A model generated the notes under the pieces. It did not search any database, was not told the DNA's origin, and saw nothing but the letters and a program-made list of their open reading frames with translations. Positions 41,832 to 50,117 of a stretch of 64,000 nt of DNA are shown one piece after another (the first letter of the stretch is position 1; each line of letters starts with the position of its first letter). The translations under genes and the position numbers were made by a program. Source of the DNA: SURF-21 sp964462595 (lineage in GTDB: Bacteria > Actinomycetota > Geothermincolia > Geothermincolales > RBG-13-55-18); the NCBI GenBank assembly GCA_964462595.1, contig CAYWXM010000034.1, positions 1 to 64,000 on the forward strand. Reading direction: 5' to 3'.

Positions 41832-42935
41832 TCAACCCCCGGCGCTTATGGCCCGCAGCGCCCGCTCCAGGACGTCGTTCTGTGCCTCGTCTCCGATGGT
41901 TATGCGCACGTGCTCCGGAACGCCTATGGCCTCGCCTTCCCTCGCGATCACGCAGTTCTCGATGAGACGCCTGAACAGGTCGCGGTAGGGGCCGTTCCTG
42001 ACCAGGATGAAATTGGCCTGGGTGGGGACGTACTCTAAACCCGTCTCCTCCAGGACGCGGTACAGCCTCTGTTTCCCTTTTTCGTTCACCTCGCGCGACC
42101 TCGCCACGTGCTCCTCGTCCCCCAGGGCCGCCAGCGCGGCCACCTGGCCCAGGCGGTTCACGTTAAAGGGCAGCTTGACCTTCTCCAGCGCGTCGCGAAC
42201 CGGGCGCGAGGCGACGAGATAACCTACCCGCAATCCCGCGAGCCCGTAGACCTTGGAAAAAGTCCTGGCGATCACCAGGTTGGGGTGGCTGTCGAGATAT
42301 GCCAGCGTGTCCGGGTAGTCCGGATCGGTCACGTATTCCACGTAAGCCTCGTCCACGAGCAGGAGGACACTGCGAGGAATCGAGCCGAGCATCTCTTCCA
42401 GCTCGGCCCCGTTCACCACGGTCCCCGTGGGGTTCAGCGGCGAACACAGCGCCACGTACTTGGTACGCCCGCCCACCGCGGCCAGCATGGCCGGGATGTC
42501 CTGGCGGTAATCCCGCAGGGGAACGCGCACCACCCTGGCCCCCATGGTCAGTGCCGCCAGCCCGTAGGAGCTGAAGGTGGGATCACCCACCACGATATCG
42601 TCGCCCCGCTCCAGGAAGGAGAAGGCCATGAGGTCGAAACCTTCGTCCGCCCCGTGGCACACCACGATGCGGTCCTCGTCCACGCCCAGTTTGCGCGAGA
42701 GGGCTTCCCTCAGCTCGATGCTGTTGCCGTCGGGATAGATGTGGGTCTCCTTAAGGGCATCACGCATGGCCTCCACGGCCCGCGGCGAGGGGCCCAGCGG
42801 GTTCTCGTTGGAGGCCATTTTTACGCAGCCATACACGCCTAGCTCGCGGGCCACCTCCTCGGGGGATTTGCCCGGGTTATAGATGGGGAGGTCCCTTATC
42901 TCTTCCCGTATCAACCTGTCGATATCGAAATCCAT
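41832..42935 (-). CDS. hisC: Histidinol-phosphate aminotransferase family protein
   Basis: Fold-type I PLP enzyme of 367 residues. It shows MASNENPLGPSPRAVEAM, CHGADEGFDL, the LLVDEAYVEYV block with the cofactor aspartate, and the PLP lysine in ARTFSKVYGLAGLRVGY. The sequence fits HisC, which converts imidazole-acetol phosphate to histidinol phosphate; broader aromatic or other aminotransferase activity cannot be excluded. The motif before the PLP pocket is SPLNPTGT instead of the more common NPNNPTG. It has its own promoter and is followed by a hydroxyacid dehydrogenase rather than other his genes. Confidence 0.85.
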   Translation of the reverse strand: MDFDIDRLIREEIRDLPIYNPGKSPEEVARELGVYGCVKMASNENPLGPSPRAVEAMRDALKETHIYPDGNSIELREALSRKLGVDEDRIVVCHGADEGFDLMAFSFLERGDDIVVGDPTFSSYGLAALTMGARVVRVPLRDYRQDIPAMLAAVGGRTKYVALCSPLNPTGTVVNGAELEEMLGSIPRSVLLLVDEAYVEYVTDPDYPDTLAYLDSHPNLVIARTFSKVYGLAGLRVGYLVASRPVRDALEKVKLPFNVNRLGQVAALAALGDEEHVARSREVNEKGKQRLYRVLEETGLEYVPTQANFILVRNGPYRDLFRRLIENCVIAREGEAIGVPEHVRITIGDEAQNDVLERALRAISAGG

Positions 42936-42972
42936 GGCTCCGTTCCCCGTTACTCGTCCTGCTGACCCGTCT

Positions 42973-43000
42973 ATTATATACTTGAATTCGCTTGTTTTAA
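42973..43000 (-). promoter_or_regulatory. Predicted hisC promoter
   Basis: On the minus strand TTAAAA (42995-43000), a 16-base spacer and a perfect TATAAT (42973-42978) lie 38 bases upstream of the hisC start. The surrounding gap (42936-43105) holds no gene. Confidence 0.5.
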
Positions 43001-43105
43001 GGGCTATTTAATGAAATCTGATCTATAAAACAGGATGGCGGGAAGCTTTTCCCTGGCGGGTATGAAAGCCGGCTGTTTTCTTCTCTGGCTTACCCGGAAG
43101 GATGA

Positions 43106-44194
43106 TCAGAAAACGTGTTCGTCCTCCTTGTCAAAGTCGAAGTCTTCTCTCGGTTTGACGAGATAGATATACCCCCCGTGAAGATCGGTGAAGTACAGCC
43201 CACCCGGCCCGAAGCTCAGGCCCGTGGGTGCGCCCGGACCGTCGCCGATATAAGTCACGAACTCGTCGTATGATTTGATCCCCGTGGCGTCTTCGTTAAT
43301 GCGCATCTTTACTATCTTCTTTCCCTTTACGTCTCTTCCCTCCTGATAGGAGTTGCCGAACAGGGCGACGAACAGTTCGCCCTCGTACTTCTCGTGAAAT
43401 TGTCCTTCCTGCGCGAAGGCGAGGGCCGTCGGGGCTTGAGTGAAGTGCCACCAGAACAAAGCGTTCTGCCGCATGTCGGGGTACCACCCATGGTTGGAGC
43501 CGGGTTGGACCCGGGCCAGGACATCGTTTGTGGCAGGACCGTTCACCGCCACGTAGAGCGAGTCGTCTTTCCTGCGCCACGCCGCACCGAAAGGATTCCT
43601 GAAGCCCTTCGCAAAGACGTAGCTTCCCCTCGTCGGGTTGTCGTCGGGGATGGAGCCATCCAGGTTCATCCTCAGGATCTTTCCTCTCAGGTCATTGTCG
43701 TCCTGGGGCGCGTCTTCCCATGCTCCGCCGTCTCCGACGTTGACGTAGAGCATTCCGTCCGGCCCTATCGTCAGGTCCTGGATCTGATGGGCCCTCCGGG
43801 TCGACGGAATACCGTCGATTATCACTTCGGCCCCGTTTGCCCTCATTCCGTCATCGCTTTTCATCCGGACAACCTTGTTCTTTATCTCATCGTTGTCCTT
43901 GTAGATCATCGATGCGAAAACGCCGGGACCTTCCGGATCGATGCAGATCCCGGTGACCCCCGATTCCCCCTCGCCGGGCATGTCCGCCCTGGCGTCGAAA
44001 TTCAGGAGGTCTTCCGCGAATGTGCTGACCTCCCAATCCCTGTCTATCACCGCTATGCGCCCGTACAGCTCGGTCACGTAGGCCAGTGCTTTGCCTTCCA
44101 CGTCTTCGCTGAACACGATGTTCACCGGCAGTTGTAGTCCCCCCGCTTTCATTTCCAGGTCGAATCCCGGAAATACCCACCAGTCGCTTTCCAT
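43106..44194 (-). CDS. PQQ-type sugar dehydrogenase-like beta-propeller protein
   Basis: The 362-residue protein resembles the soluble glucose/sorbosone dehydrogenase family: QIQDLTIGPDGMLYVNVGDGG, LRGKILRMNLDGSIPDDNP, the KGFRNPFGAAW block and SNHGWYPDM. These features form a six-bladed propeller that binds PQQ in characterised members. No signal peptide is seen, although most relatives are exported, so activity and location are uncertain. It lies 42 bases after the aldo/keto reductase gene on the same strand, which suggests joint carbohydrate or aldehyde oxidation. Confidence 0.8.
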   Translation of the reverse strand: MESDWWVFPGFDLEMKAGGLQLPVNIVFSEDVEGKALAYVTELYGRIAVIDRDWEVSTFAEDLLNFDARADMPGEGESGVTGICIDPEGPGVFASMIYKDNDEIKNKVVRMKSDDGMRANGAEVIIDGIPSTRRAHQIQDLTIGPDGMLYVNVGDGGAWEDAPQDDNDLRGKILRMNLDGSIPDDNPTRGSYVFAKGFRNPFGAAWRRKDDSLYVAVNGPATNDVLARVQPGSNHGWYPDMRQNALFWWHFTQAPTALAFAQEGQFHEKYEGELFVALFGNSYQEGRDVKGKKIVKMRINEDATGIKSYDEFVTYIGDGPGAPTGLSFGPGGLYFTDLHGGYIYLVKPREDFDFDKEDEHVF

Positions 44195-44236
44195 CTCGTA
44201 CCCCCTTACTCACCTGCTTTTTCTCAGTCGCCCGCG

Positions 44237-45139
44237 TTACTCATAAGGCAGTGTTCCCAGTGAAGAGTATCTTTCGTTGAGCCCGTTCAGGAATTCAATG
44301 TCCCGCTGCCTGATCTCGAAGTCGAAGACATCAAGGTTTTCTTCCTGATGCGATCTCTGGTTCGCCTTAGGTAGAGGAATAGTACACTGCTGCAGGTTCC
44401 AGCGGATAAGGACCTGTGCCGGGGTCTTCCCGTATCTGTCCGCAACCCGGGCGAGTCTTTCGTCGCCCAGGCGCTGGGTCCTCGTGAGTGGGCTGTACGC
44501 ATTTATTATTATACTGTTTCTATCGCAGTAGTCGCGCATGCGCTGGCTGTGCCCGAACGGGCTCCATTCTATCTGCTGGACTGCCGGGACTTCTCCCGTC
44601 TCCGAGATCAACTGCTCTATATGGCCGATGGAGTAATTGCTGACGCCTATGTCGCGGGCCAACCCGCGGTCGCGCGCTTTTATCAGGCCCTTCCATAGAT
44701 CGACCCCCGGTCCCCCGGGAGGAGGCCGGTGGATGAGTATGAGGTCCGCGTATTCGAGGTCTATTTCTCTTACGTGTTGGCGTGAGGCCTCGAAGGCGTC
44801 GTCCGTCTCCTCCACCTTTGTCGTGATATACAGTTCGCCTCTGGGCAGACCCGATGCTTTTACCGCCTCGCCTATCGCCGGCTGAGTGAAGTAATCCCAG
44901 GCCGTGTCGATGAGCCGGTACCCGATTTCCAATGCGTGCAATACCGCGTTTGCCGTATCTATCGTCATCTGCCAGGTACCCAGCCCCATGGCCGGTATCA
45001 TGTTCCCCGAACGCAGCTCTATACCGGAATCCATTTCTATAACCGACATTTCTCCATATACGCCTCCCGACATCATGTTTCTATCCAAATTCAGGTAAGT
45101 CAAAACGTCAAAGTCCCAGCGGGATGCATTATTAAGCAA
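44237..45139 (-). CDS. Aldo/keto reductase
   Basis: NADPH-dependent oxidoreductase of about 270-300 residues. The TIM-barrel motifs are present: GLGTWQM, the catalytic Asp and Tyr in LIDTAWDYFTQ, Lys in YITTKVEE, His in DLILIHRPPP, then DIGVSNYSIGH and the cofactor-binding PLPKANQRSH. The frame opens at 45139, but homology begins near MSVIEMDSGIELRSG, so an ATG at 45049 is a possible start. Substrate unknown. Confidence 0.88.
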   Translation of the reverse strand: MLNNASRWDFDVLTYLNLDRNMMSGGVYGEMSVIEMDSGIELRSGNMIPAMGLGTWQMTIDTANAVLHALEIGYRLIDTAWDYFTQPAIGEAVKASGLPRGELYITTKVEETDDAFEASRQHVREIDLEYADLILIHRPPPGGPGVDLWKGLIKARDRGLARDIGVSNYSIGHIEQLISETGEVPAVQQIEWSPFGHSQRMRDYCDRNSIIINAYSPLTRTQRLGDERLARVADRYGKTPAQVLIRWNLQQCTIPLPKANQRSHQEENLDVFDFEIRQRDIEFLNGLNERYSSLGTLPYE

Positions 45140-45329
45140 AGCTAGCTAGTAGTCCTTCGGGATTTGATATGATAAATGCGTGATATAAGTTACGCGCGGA
45201 AAGCGTCTTTACTACGTGATCGTAAGATCTACCGCAGCGCGGTCATCATGAAGGCTCCGGCACGCACCTCGAGGCGCGGGATAGGCCGCATGGAGCACAC
45301 ACATGGTTCCGCTGCGCGGTCGCGGCGGG

Positions 45330-46112
45330 TCAAGCGCCGTGGACGTGGACGTAGCCGGTGCGCTTGTAATAGGCGACGTTTATAACCCTCGTCTCCCCTA
45401 TCATTACCTCGCGTTGAGCCGGCTGGTGCACGTGGCCGTGATAGAGGATGCGGGGCTTGTTCTCCTCGATGTATTCCAGGAGCCTGGTGCTTCCCTCCAC
45501 CGGCCTGCCCGCCACCACGTCCATGGTCACCGACTCCAACCTCGGCGGTATGTGAGTGCAGAGTACGTCTACCGGGCCCAGCCGCTCCAAGCGCTCTCCG
45601 TACGCTTCTTCGTCCATCTCCGCGGGCATCATGAAGGGGGAATACAGGGCTCCGGGCACGAAACCGAAAGTGGTGCCCTCTATGTCCATCTTTCCCTCGG
45701 CCAACACAATGCCGCCCGTGTTGTCCATGCCGTCAAGGGATGCCTCCAGCAGCGCGGGGATATCGCTGTTTCCGTACAGGACGTACGACCTGCACGAGAT
45801 CCGCTGCAGCGCCCGTATGAGTTCATGGTAGGAATCGCTTACGCGCCGGAACAGCTGCGGGTAATATGGGCCTTCCGGCGCGAGCAGCTCGTCCCTCAAC
45901 TCCAGCGCCTTCCCCGGGCCGGCCGTCACCGCGGCCATCATCCTGCTCGCCAGCTTGTCCCTTCCCAGCACGTCGGGGAGGATGCCGCTGAAATCGGCCC
46001 AGTCCAGGAGGTCGAGCATATCGCCCAGGATCAGAAGTATATCGTCCTTCGAGATCGCCCCGGCCAGATCGTCGAAACGGCCGTGGAGATCGGCCACCAG
46101 TTTTATCACCAT
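45330..46112 (-). CDS. Calcineurin-like metallophosphoesterase
   Basis: The 260-residue protein has the two-metal phosphoesterase motifs VADLHGRF, LILGDMLDLLD, YGNSD, THIPPR and GHVH. I take the ATG at 46112, two bases before the end of the upstream GGDEF-like gene's stop region, because the catalytic fold begins there; the open frame extends to 46163 inside that gene. Close spacing suggests co-expression. The substrate (nucleotide, phosphoprotein or other) cannot be told. Confidence 0.85.
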   Translation of the reverse strand: MVIKLVADLHGRFDDLAGAISKDDILLILGDMLDLLDWADFSGILPDVLGRDKLASRMMAAVTAGPGKALELRDELLAPEGPYYPQLFRRVSDSYHELIRALQRISCRSYVLYGNSDIPALLEASLDGMDNTGGIVLAEGKMDIEGTTFGFVPGALYSPFMMPAEMDEEAYGERLERLGPVDVLCTHIPPRLESVTMDVVAGRPVEGSTRLLEYIEENKPRILYHGHVHQPAQREVMIGETRVINVAYYKRTGYVHVHGA

Positions 46113-46113
46113 A

Positions 46114-47064
46114 TCATCCGTCCCCGCCGCCGCTTGTATCCCGGTAGATGACGACTCCCCCACTGGCGGCGGAACGCGACGATCGCATTGCCTTCACGGC
46201 GGAAGCGTATAACTGCTCCGGTTGATGCACTTCTTCCGGAAAGGATGCAAGACCCCAGGAGAATTCAGTTACGCTCTCGCCCGAAACCATCGACGGCATC
46301 TCCTGCCGCATGTACTTACACAGCCTCTCCGCCATCACCTGGCCCCCGCGCCAGCCGGTCTCCGGCAGCAGGATGGCGAAACCACCTTCGCTCATCCGGG
46401 CCACGACATCGCAATCCCTGGTCATGCGCCCCAGGGAGCCGGCTATCTCACGCACGATCTCCCTTGTTTTATCTTCGCCCTCTTGGCTCCTGAGCGTGAA
46501 GTAATTGCTGATCTCGCACAGCACCAGGGTTATATCGTGATCGTACCTCACGGAGCGCCGCAGCTCCTCGATCATCCGCCCCTGGAAATAACTCTTGTTG
46601 TAGAGGCCGGTGTCCGCATCCCGGAGGGGGTTTTCCGTAAGCTCCCTGGAATGTTCGAAGTGATACGCGGAGGCCGCGGCCTGCAGCAGCAGGTCGAAGC
46701 AACCGTTGACCCTCTTCTCGAGGTTAAAGTCCACCGCCTGCCTCATATCCATCTGCTCGTGGAACGCGTTCCAGAACTCGTTGCGGATGATGATGTGCTC
46801 CTGCACCAGCTCCTCGATGGAGAAGCCCTGCTGCCGCCGCAGGCGGCCCAGGCCCTCCGCGTCGGCGTAAACGTCACCGCCGGTATTGAAGCGTTCCGTG
46901 GTCTCCCCGTCGTTGACCGCCGCCATCACCGCTTCCGCCAATCTCGCCATCCTCTCGCCGGCCTCATCCTCCGTTATCTGCTCTTGTACGGGGAGGGGCA
47001 GGCGCTGCATCTCCTGTTTCCATCTCTGCATGAGCACGTCCGCTTTATCGGGCAGCGGTGCCAT
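46114..47064 (-). CDS. Degenerate GGDEF-domain protein with RsbR-like N-terminus
   Basis: The 316-residue protein has an all-helical N-terminal half (residues ~1-150, including LRRQQGFSIEELVQEHIIIRNEFW) like the sensor domain of RsbR-type and some histidine kinase proteins. The C-terminal half is a diguanylate cyclase fold (DADTGLYNKSYFQGRM onward). The signature GG[DE]EF loop is replaced by ARMSEGGFAILLP, so it should not make c-di-GMP. It may sense c-di-GMP or GTP, or act through protein contacts. It is followed directly by a phosphoesterase gene and preceded by hisG. Confidence 0.82.
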   Translation of the reverse strand: MAPLPDKADVLMQRWKQEMQRLPLPVQEQITEDEAGERMARLAEAVMAAVNDGETTERFNTGGDVYADAEGLGRLRRQQGFSIEELVQEHIIIRNEFWNAFHEQMDMRQAVDFNLEKRVNGCFDLLLQAAASAYHFEHSRELTENPLRDADTGLYNKSYFQGRMIEELRRSVRYDHDITLVLCEISNYFTLRSQEGEDKTREIVREIAGSLGRMTRDCDVVARMSEGGFAILLPETGWRGGQVMAERLCKYMRQEMPSMVSGESVTEFSWGLASFPEEVHQPEQLYASAVKAMRSSRSAASGGVVIYRDTSGGGDG

Positions 47065-47080
47065 GGCGCAATCCTTTCAC

Positions 47081-47959
47081 CTAATCAATGATCTTCGAGA
47101 TAGGGATCTCGATGATGTCCTCGGCACCTCTCTTAACCAACTCCGGTATGAGCAGGTTGATCCCCTTCTTCTCTACCACGCTCTCGACGGCGAAGAAATC
47201 CTTGTCGAGGAGCCGCGACAGTGTGGGGGCTTTCATGGACGGGAGAACGCCCACCACCGCGTCGAGATCGGCTTCGGACACGTTGAACTTGATGAGCACT
47301 TTTCCACGCGCGTTCATGGCCCCGAGGATGAGCAGCCTGATCTCCTCCATGAGCTGTCGCTTGTCGGGGTCGGCATGGCTGTCCTTGTTGGCTATCAGGC
47401 GGGTGGTCGACTCCAGCACCGTGTCGATGATACGCAGGCCATGCTTGCGTAGCGTGCCCCCGGTCTCGGTCAGTTCTACCACGGCATCCGCCATCTCCGG
47501 TACCTTGGCTTCGGTGGCGCCGTAGGAGAGATAGACCACCGCCTTTTTCCCGATCTTTTTGAAATAGGCCTCGACCAGGTTGGGGTATTCAGTGGATATG
47601 CGCAACCCGTCCGGGAAATCACCGGGCTCCTGGTAGGGGGAATCCCCGGCTACCGCCAGAACGATGCGCACTATGGTGCCCACGTCGGTCTTGGTGTACG
47701 GGAGATCCGCTATATCCACCACGTCGGCTCCCGATTCGCATACCCAATCGTACCCGGTTATACCCAGGTCGAAGAACCCGTCTTCCACGTATTTGGGTAT
47801 CTCCTGCGGCCTGAGGATACGCACCTGCTCTATGCGCGGGTCGTCGATGCGGGCATGGTATTCGCGGTCCCCGCTCCTGCGCACGCCAAGATCCGCGTCC
47901 TCCAGTATGTCCAGGGTCGTGCCCTCCAGGCTCCCCTTGGGGATCACTAACTTCAGCAT
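47081..47959 (-). CDS. hisG: ATP phosphoribosyltransferase, long form
   Basis: First enzyme of histidine synthesis, joining ATP and PRPP. The 292-residue protein has VIPKGSLEGTTLDILEDAD, DLGITGYDWVCESG, the PRPP-loop region ATEAKVPEMADAVVELTETGGTL and a C-terminal regulatory ACT-like domain (KVLIKFNVSEADLDAVVGVLP). The long form does not need HisZ and is histidine-inhibited. It follows a cupin gene by 22 bases. No other his genes are adjacent; hisC lies 4 kb away. Confidence 0.93.
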   Translation of the reverse strand: MLKLVIPKGSLEGTTLDILEDADLGVRRSGDREYHARIDDPRIEQVRILRPQEIPKYVEDGFFDLGITGYDWVCESGADVVDIADLPYTKTDVGTIVRIVLAVAGDSPYQEPGDFPDGLRISTEYPNLVEAYFKKIGKKAVVYLSYGATEAKVPEMADAVVELTETGGTLRKHGLRIIDTVLESTTRLIANKDSHADPDKRQLMEEIRLLILGAMNARGKVLIKFNVSEADLDAVVGVLPSMKAPTLSRLLDKDFFAVESVVEKKGINLLIPELVKRGAEDIIEIPISKIID

Positions 47960-47981
47960 CTCTCTCCTCTCTTGACAGGGC

Positions 47982-48341
47982 CTATAGTCCCTGCTCGTCT
48001 TTTTCCTCGAGCTTGCGGCCGTAGGCGTCGTTTATGCGATAGTTATCGTCCTCGCTGGTGAATCCGATGTCTATCTCCAGCACCCTCCCCTTGTTACCCA
48101 GGGATCTCAACTTATGCAGCCCCATGGCGGGAACCATGAACTCCTCCCCTTCCGAGGGGAGATAGACCTGGTCTCCTATGGTCACCTCCAGACCGTCATC
48201 CAGGATTATCCACATATCGTCGCGCAGTTTGTGGTAATGCAGGCTCGTCTCCTGGCCGGCCTCTACCGTGATCAGCTTCACGGTGCAAGGCTGGTTCACT
48301 GCGTAAGCTTTGATGCGGCCCCACGGTTTTTCCAGGTACAT
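47982..48341 (-). CDS. Cupin-domain protein (mannose-6-phosphate isomerase C-terminal-like)
   Basis: A 119-residue single cupin with GQETSLHYHKLRDDMWIILDDGLEVTIGD-type motif 1 and the later PAMGLHKLRSLG. It resembles the isomerase/cupin part of bifunctional mannose-1-phosphate guanylyltransferases, standing alone. The metal ligands (HYH, E/D and His) appear present. It may be a sugar isomerase or only a ligand-binding cupin. It precedes hisG and probably shares its transcript. Confidence 0.78.
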   Translation of the reverse strand: MYLEKPWGRIKAYAVNQPCTVKLITVEAGQETSLHYHKLRDDMWIILDDGLEVTIGDQVYLPSEGEEFMVPAMGLHKLRSLGNKGRVLEIDIGFTSEDDNYRINDAYGRKLEEKDEQGL

Positions 48342-48479
48342 AACACCACTTCCTCCGTTCTCGGGCGAGTATCATAATAGTATATTACCTGATTGCTCGA
48401 AGCATGTTCATCCTGTCGTGCGACGTGCGTGCAGACCACCCGGGCGCGAGAGGCGGCCGGCGCTTTTACAGGAGCGTTA

Positions 48480-49376
48480 TCACGGTCCGTCTCCGGTCCG
48501 GCTGCGCGATACGAGCCATTCCGCCAGGTCACGTTCGCGGCCCGCCAGCTCGGTATGTCCCGCTCCCTCGATCGTCCACAGCTCCGCCCTGTTCCCCAGT
48601 ATATCGAGCAGGGCGTCGAGGTCCTCCCGCGCATAGAAGGCCTCGTTGCCGCCATGAACGACCAGCAGTGGTATATCAGGGAAAGAGCAGGCCACTTCCA
48701 TGGGCAGCGGACCTCCGCTCTTCACCGCCTTGAAACGGGCTCCCAGGAAAAGCAGCCACAGGGACCAGGCGGGGAGTATCCTGCGATAAGGCTCGACATC
48801 CGGCAGCAGGGGGGGCGCCCCCACCGTTATTACAGCATCGAGGCCTCCGTAAACCGCGGCATGGACGAAGGCGGCCATCCCGCCCAGTGAAAAGCCGACG
48901 GCTCCAACCCAGGGGTAAGCGGTTTTCCCTATCTCCGCGACCACGCCGCGCATGTCCTCCAGCGGGCCGCTCAGCCCGAGTTCAAGCCGTCCTCCACTTC
49001 CACCATGCCCCCGGAAATCGAATGTGTAAACGTCGAAATCCGCCGCCAGCAACTCCGCCATATCCACCAGCGGGGAGTAGCGCTGTCCGGTGACCGCGGG
49101 ATGGGCGATGATGACCGCACCGAGGTCCCCGCCCGGGATGCGGCGCGCCGCTATGCGGATCCCGTCTGCGGTGATGCATTCAAAATCCTCGTAGGGAATG
49201 CGCGGATCGCGTCGGGGCATGAGCCTGTCCCTCCAGCGCCGCAAAGCGGTGACGCCCACCGGGGCAATCATAAAAAAGGCCGCCAGTAGGCATGCCGCGT
49301 AACTCTTTCCACCCGTAAATGAAAGGGGGGCGCTACCCCTTCCCGCGCAGGTAATGCTTTCTTTCCCTCTAAGCAC
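48480..49376 (-). CDS. Alpha/beta hydrolase with N-terminal membrane segment
   Basis: The 298-residue protein has a hydrophobic N-terminal segment (about residues 26-45). A serine hydrolase domain follows, with YTFDFRGHGGSGG, the nucleophile elbow GFSLGGMAA, and the C-terminal LLVVHGGNEAF and GAGHTE histidine region. It resembles the BAAT/serine aminopeptidase-type lipase group. A GTG at 49376 starts right after the MarR stop, so it is likely regulated by that protein. Substrate unknown. Confidence 0.82.
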   Translation of the reverse strand: MLRGKESITCAGRGSAPLSFTGGKSYAACLLAAFFMIAPVGVTALRRWRDRLMPRRDPRIPYEDFECITADGIRIAARRIPGGDLGAVIIAHPAVTGQRYSPLVDMAELLAADFDVYTFDFRGHGGSGGRLELGLSGPLEDMRGVVAEIGKTAYPWVGAVGFSLGGMAAFVHAAVYGGLDAVITVGAPPLLPDVEPYRRILPAWSLWLLFLGARFKAVKSGGPLPMEVACSFPDIPLLVVHGGNEAFYAREDLDALLDILGNRAELWTIEGAGHTELAGRERDLAEWLVSRSRTGDGP

Positions 49377-49847
49377 CTATTCCTTCCCGCCTCCCGTCGT
49401 CTCCTTCCCCGGCAACGCCGCCAGTTCTACCTCTATCTTCTCTACCGTCTCCAGGAAAGCCCTCATCTCGCTCACGGTCATCTTTCCAAGCAAACGGGAC
49501 AGCATCTCCCTCTGCCTCGCCTGTATCTCGCTTAAAACCCGATCGCCTTTCGCGGTGAGCATCAGAAAGACCAGGCGCCGGTCTCGCTCGTCCGTTTTCT
49601 TCCTTACCAGGCCCTTATCGCAAAGGGTATTTATCATGCGGCTTGCCGTTGGTTTGGACACCATCATCATGTCGCTCAGGTCGGTCACCCTCGTCTTCCC
49701 TCCGTCCTTCATATACAGGAGGAGGTGAAACTGGTGCAGGGTAACCCCGTAGCGGGAGAGCAAGCCGTGAAAGAGCGCTTGACGCCTCCTGGCGATACGG
49801 TACATTATCTCCATCAACCGCTGCGCGCTTATGTCGCTCTTATCCAT
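49377..49847 (-). CDS. MarR family transcriptional regulator
   Basis: The 156-residue protein has the MarR winged helix: LHQFHLLLYMKDGG, VTDLSDMMMVSKPTASRMINTL and the wing EKKTDERDRRLVFLMLT-like segment ending in LTAKGD. It is the first gene of a two-gene unit with the alpha/beta hydrolase, which starts at the next base after its stop. A palindrome just upstream is a probable autoregulatory operator. Confidence 0.92.
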   Translation of the reverse strand: MDKSDISAQRLMEIMYRIARRRQALFHGLLSRYGVTLHQFHLLLYMKDGGKTRVTDLSDMMMVSKPTASRMINTLCDKGLVRKKTDERDRRLVFLMLTAKGDRVLSEIQARQREMLSRLLGKMTVSEMRAFLETVEKIEVELAALPGKETTGGGKE

Positions 49848-49862
49848 AATATCCCCACTTAG

Positions 49863-49875
49863 TTAGCATTGCTAA
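49863..49875 (-). promoter_or_regulatory. MarR operator palindrome
   Basis: TTAGC-ATT-GCTAA is a perfect inverted repeat 16-28 bases upstream of the marR start. It has the size and base composition of known MarR sites. A further half-site, CTAAC, lies at 49880-49884. The rest of the gap to the HAMP protein (to 50117) is AT-rich and holds no gene. Confidence 0.7.
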
Positions 49876-50117
49876 TAATCTAACATCCGCACAAAGGGCT
49901 GTCAAGGTCACCGGTATAATACCTCCCGGAGCGGTTAGGCCTGGGATATGCTGTCAGGGGCTATATAACTGGCAGATATATAAAGACCGTTGGCACGTGT
50001 ATATTGCCATAAATTCTGGAAATTACTCCGCTTGCCGGTTTTTCTTCACCCCGCGCTCCTTTCCACCGATAAGCGTTATGGGTTGGGGTGACACTTAGTC
50101 GGCATAAGGTGTTGAAG

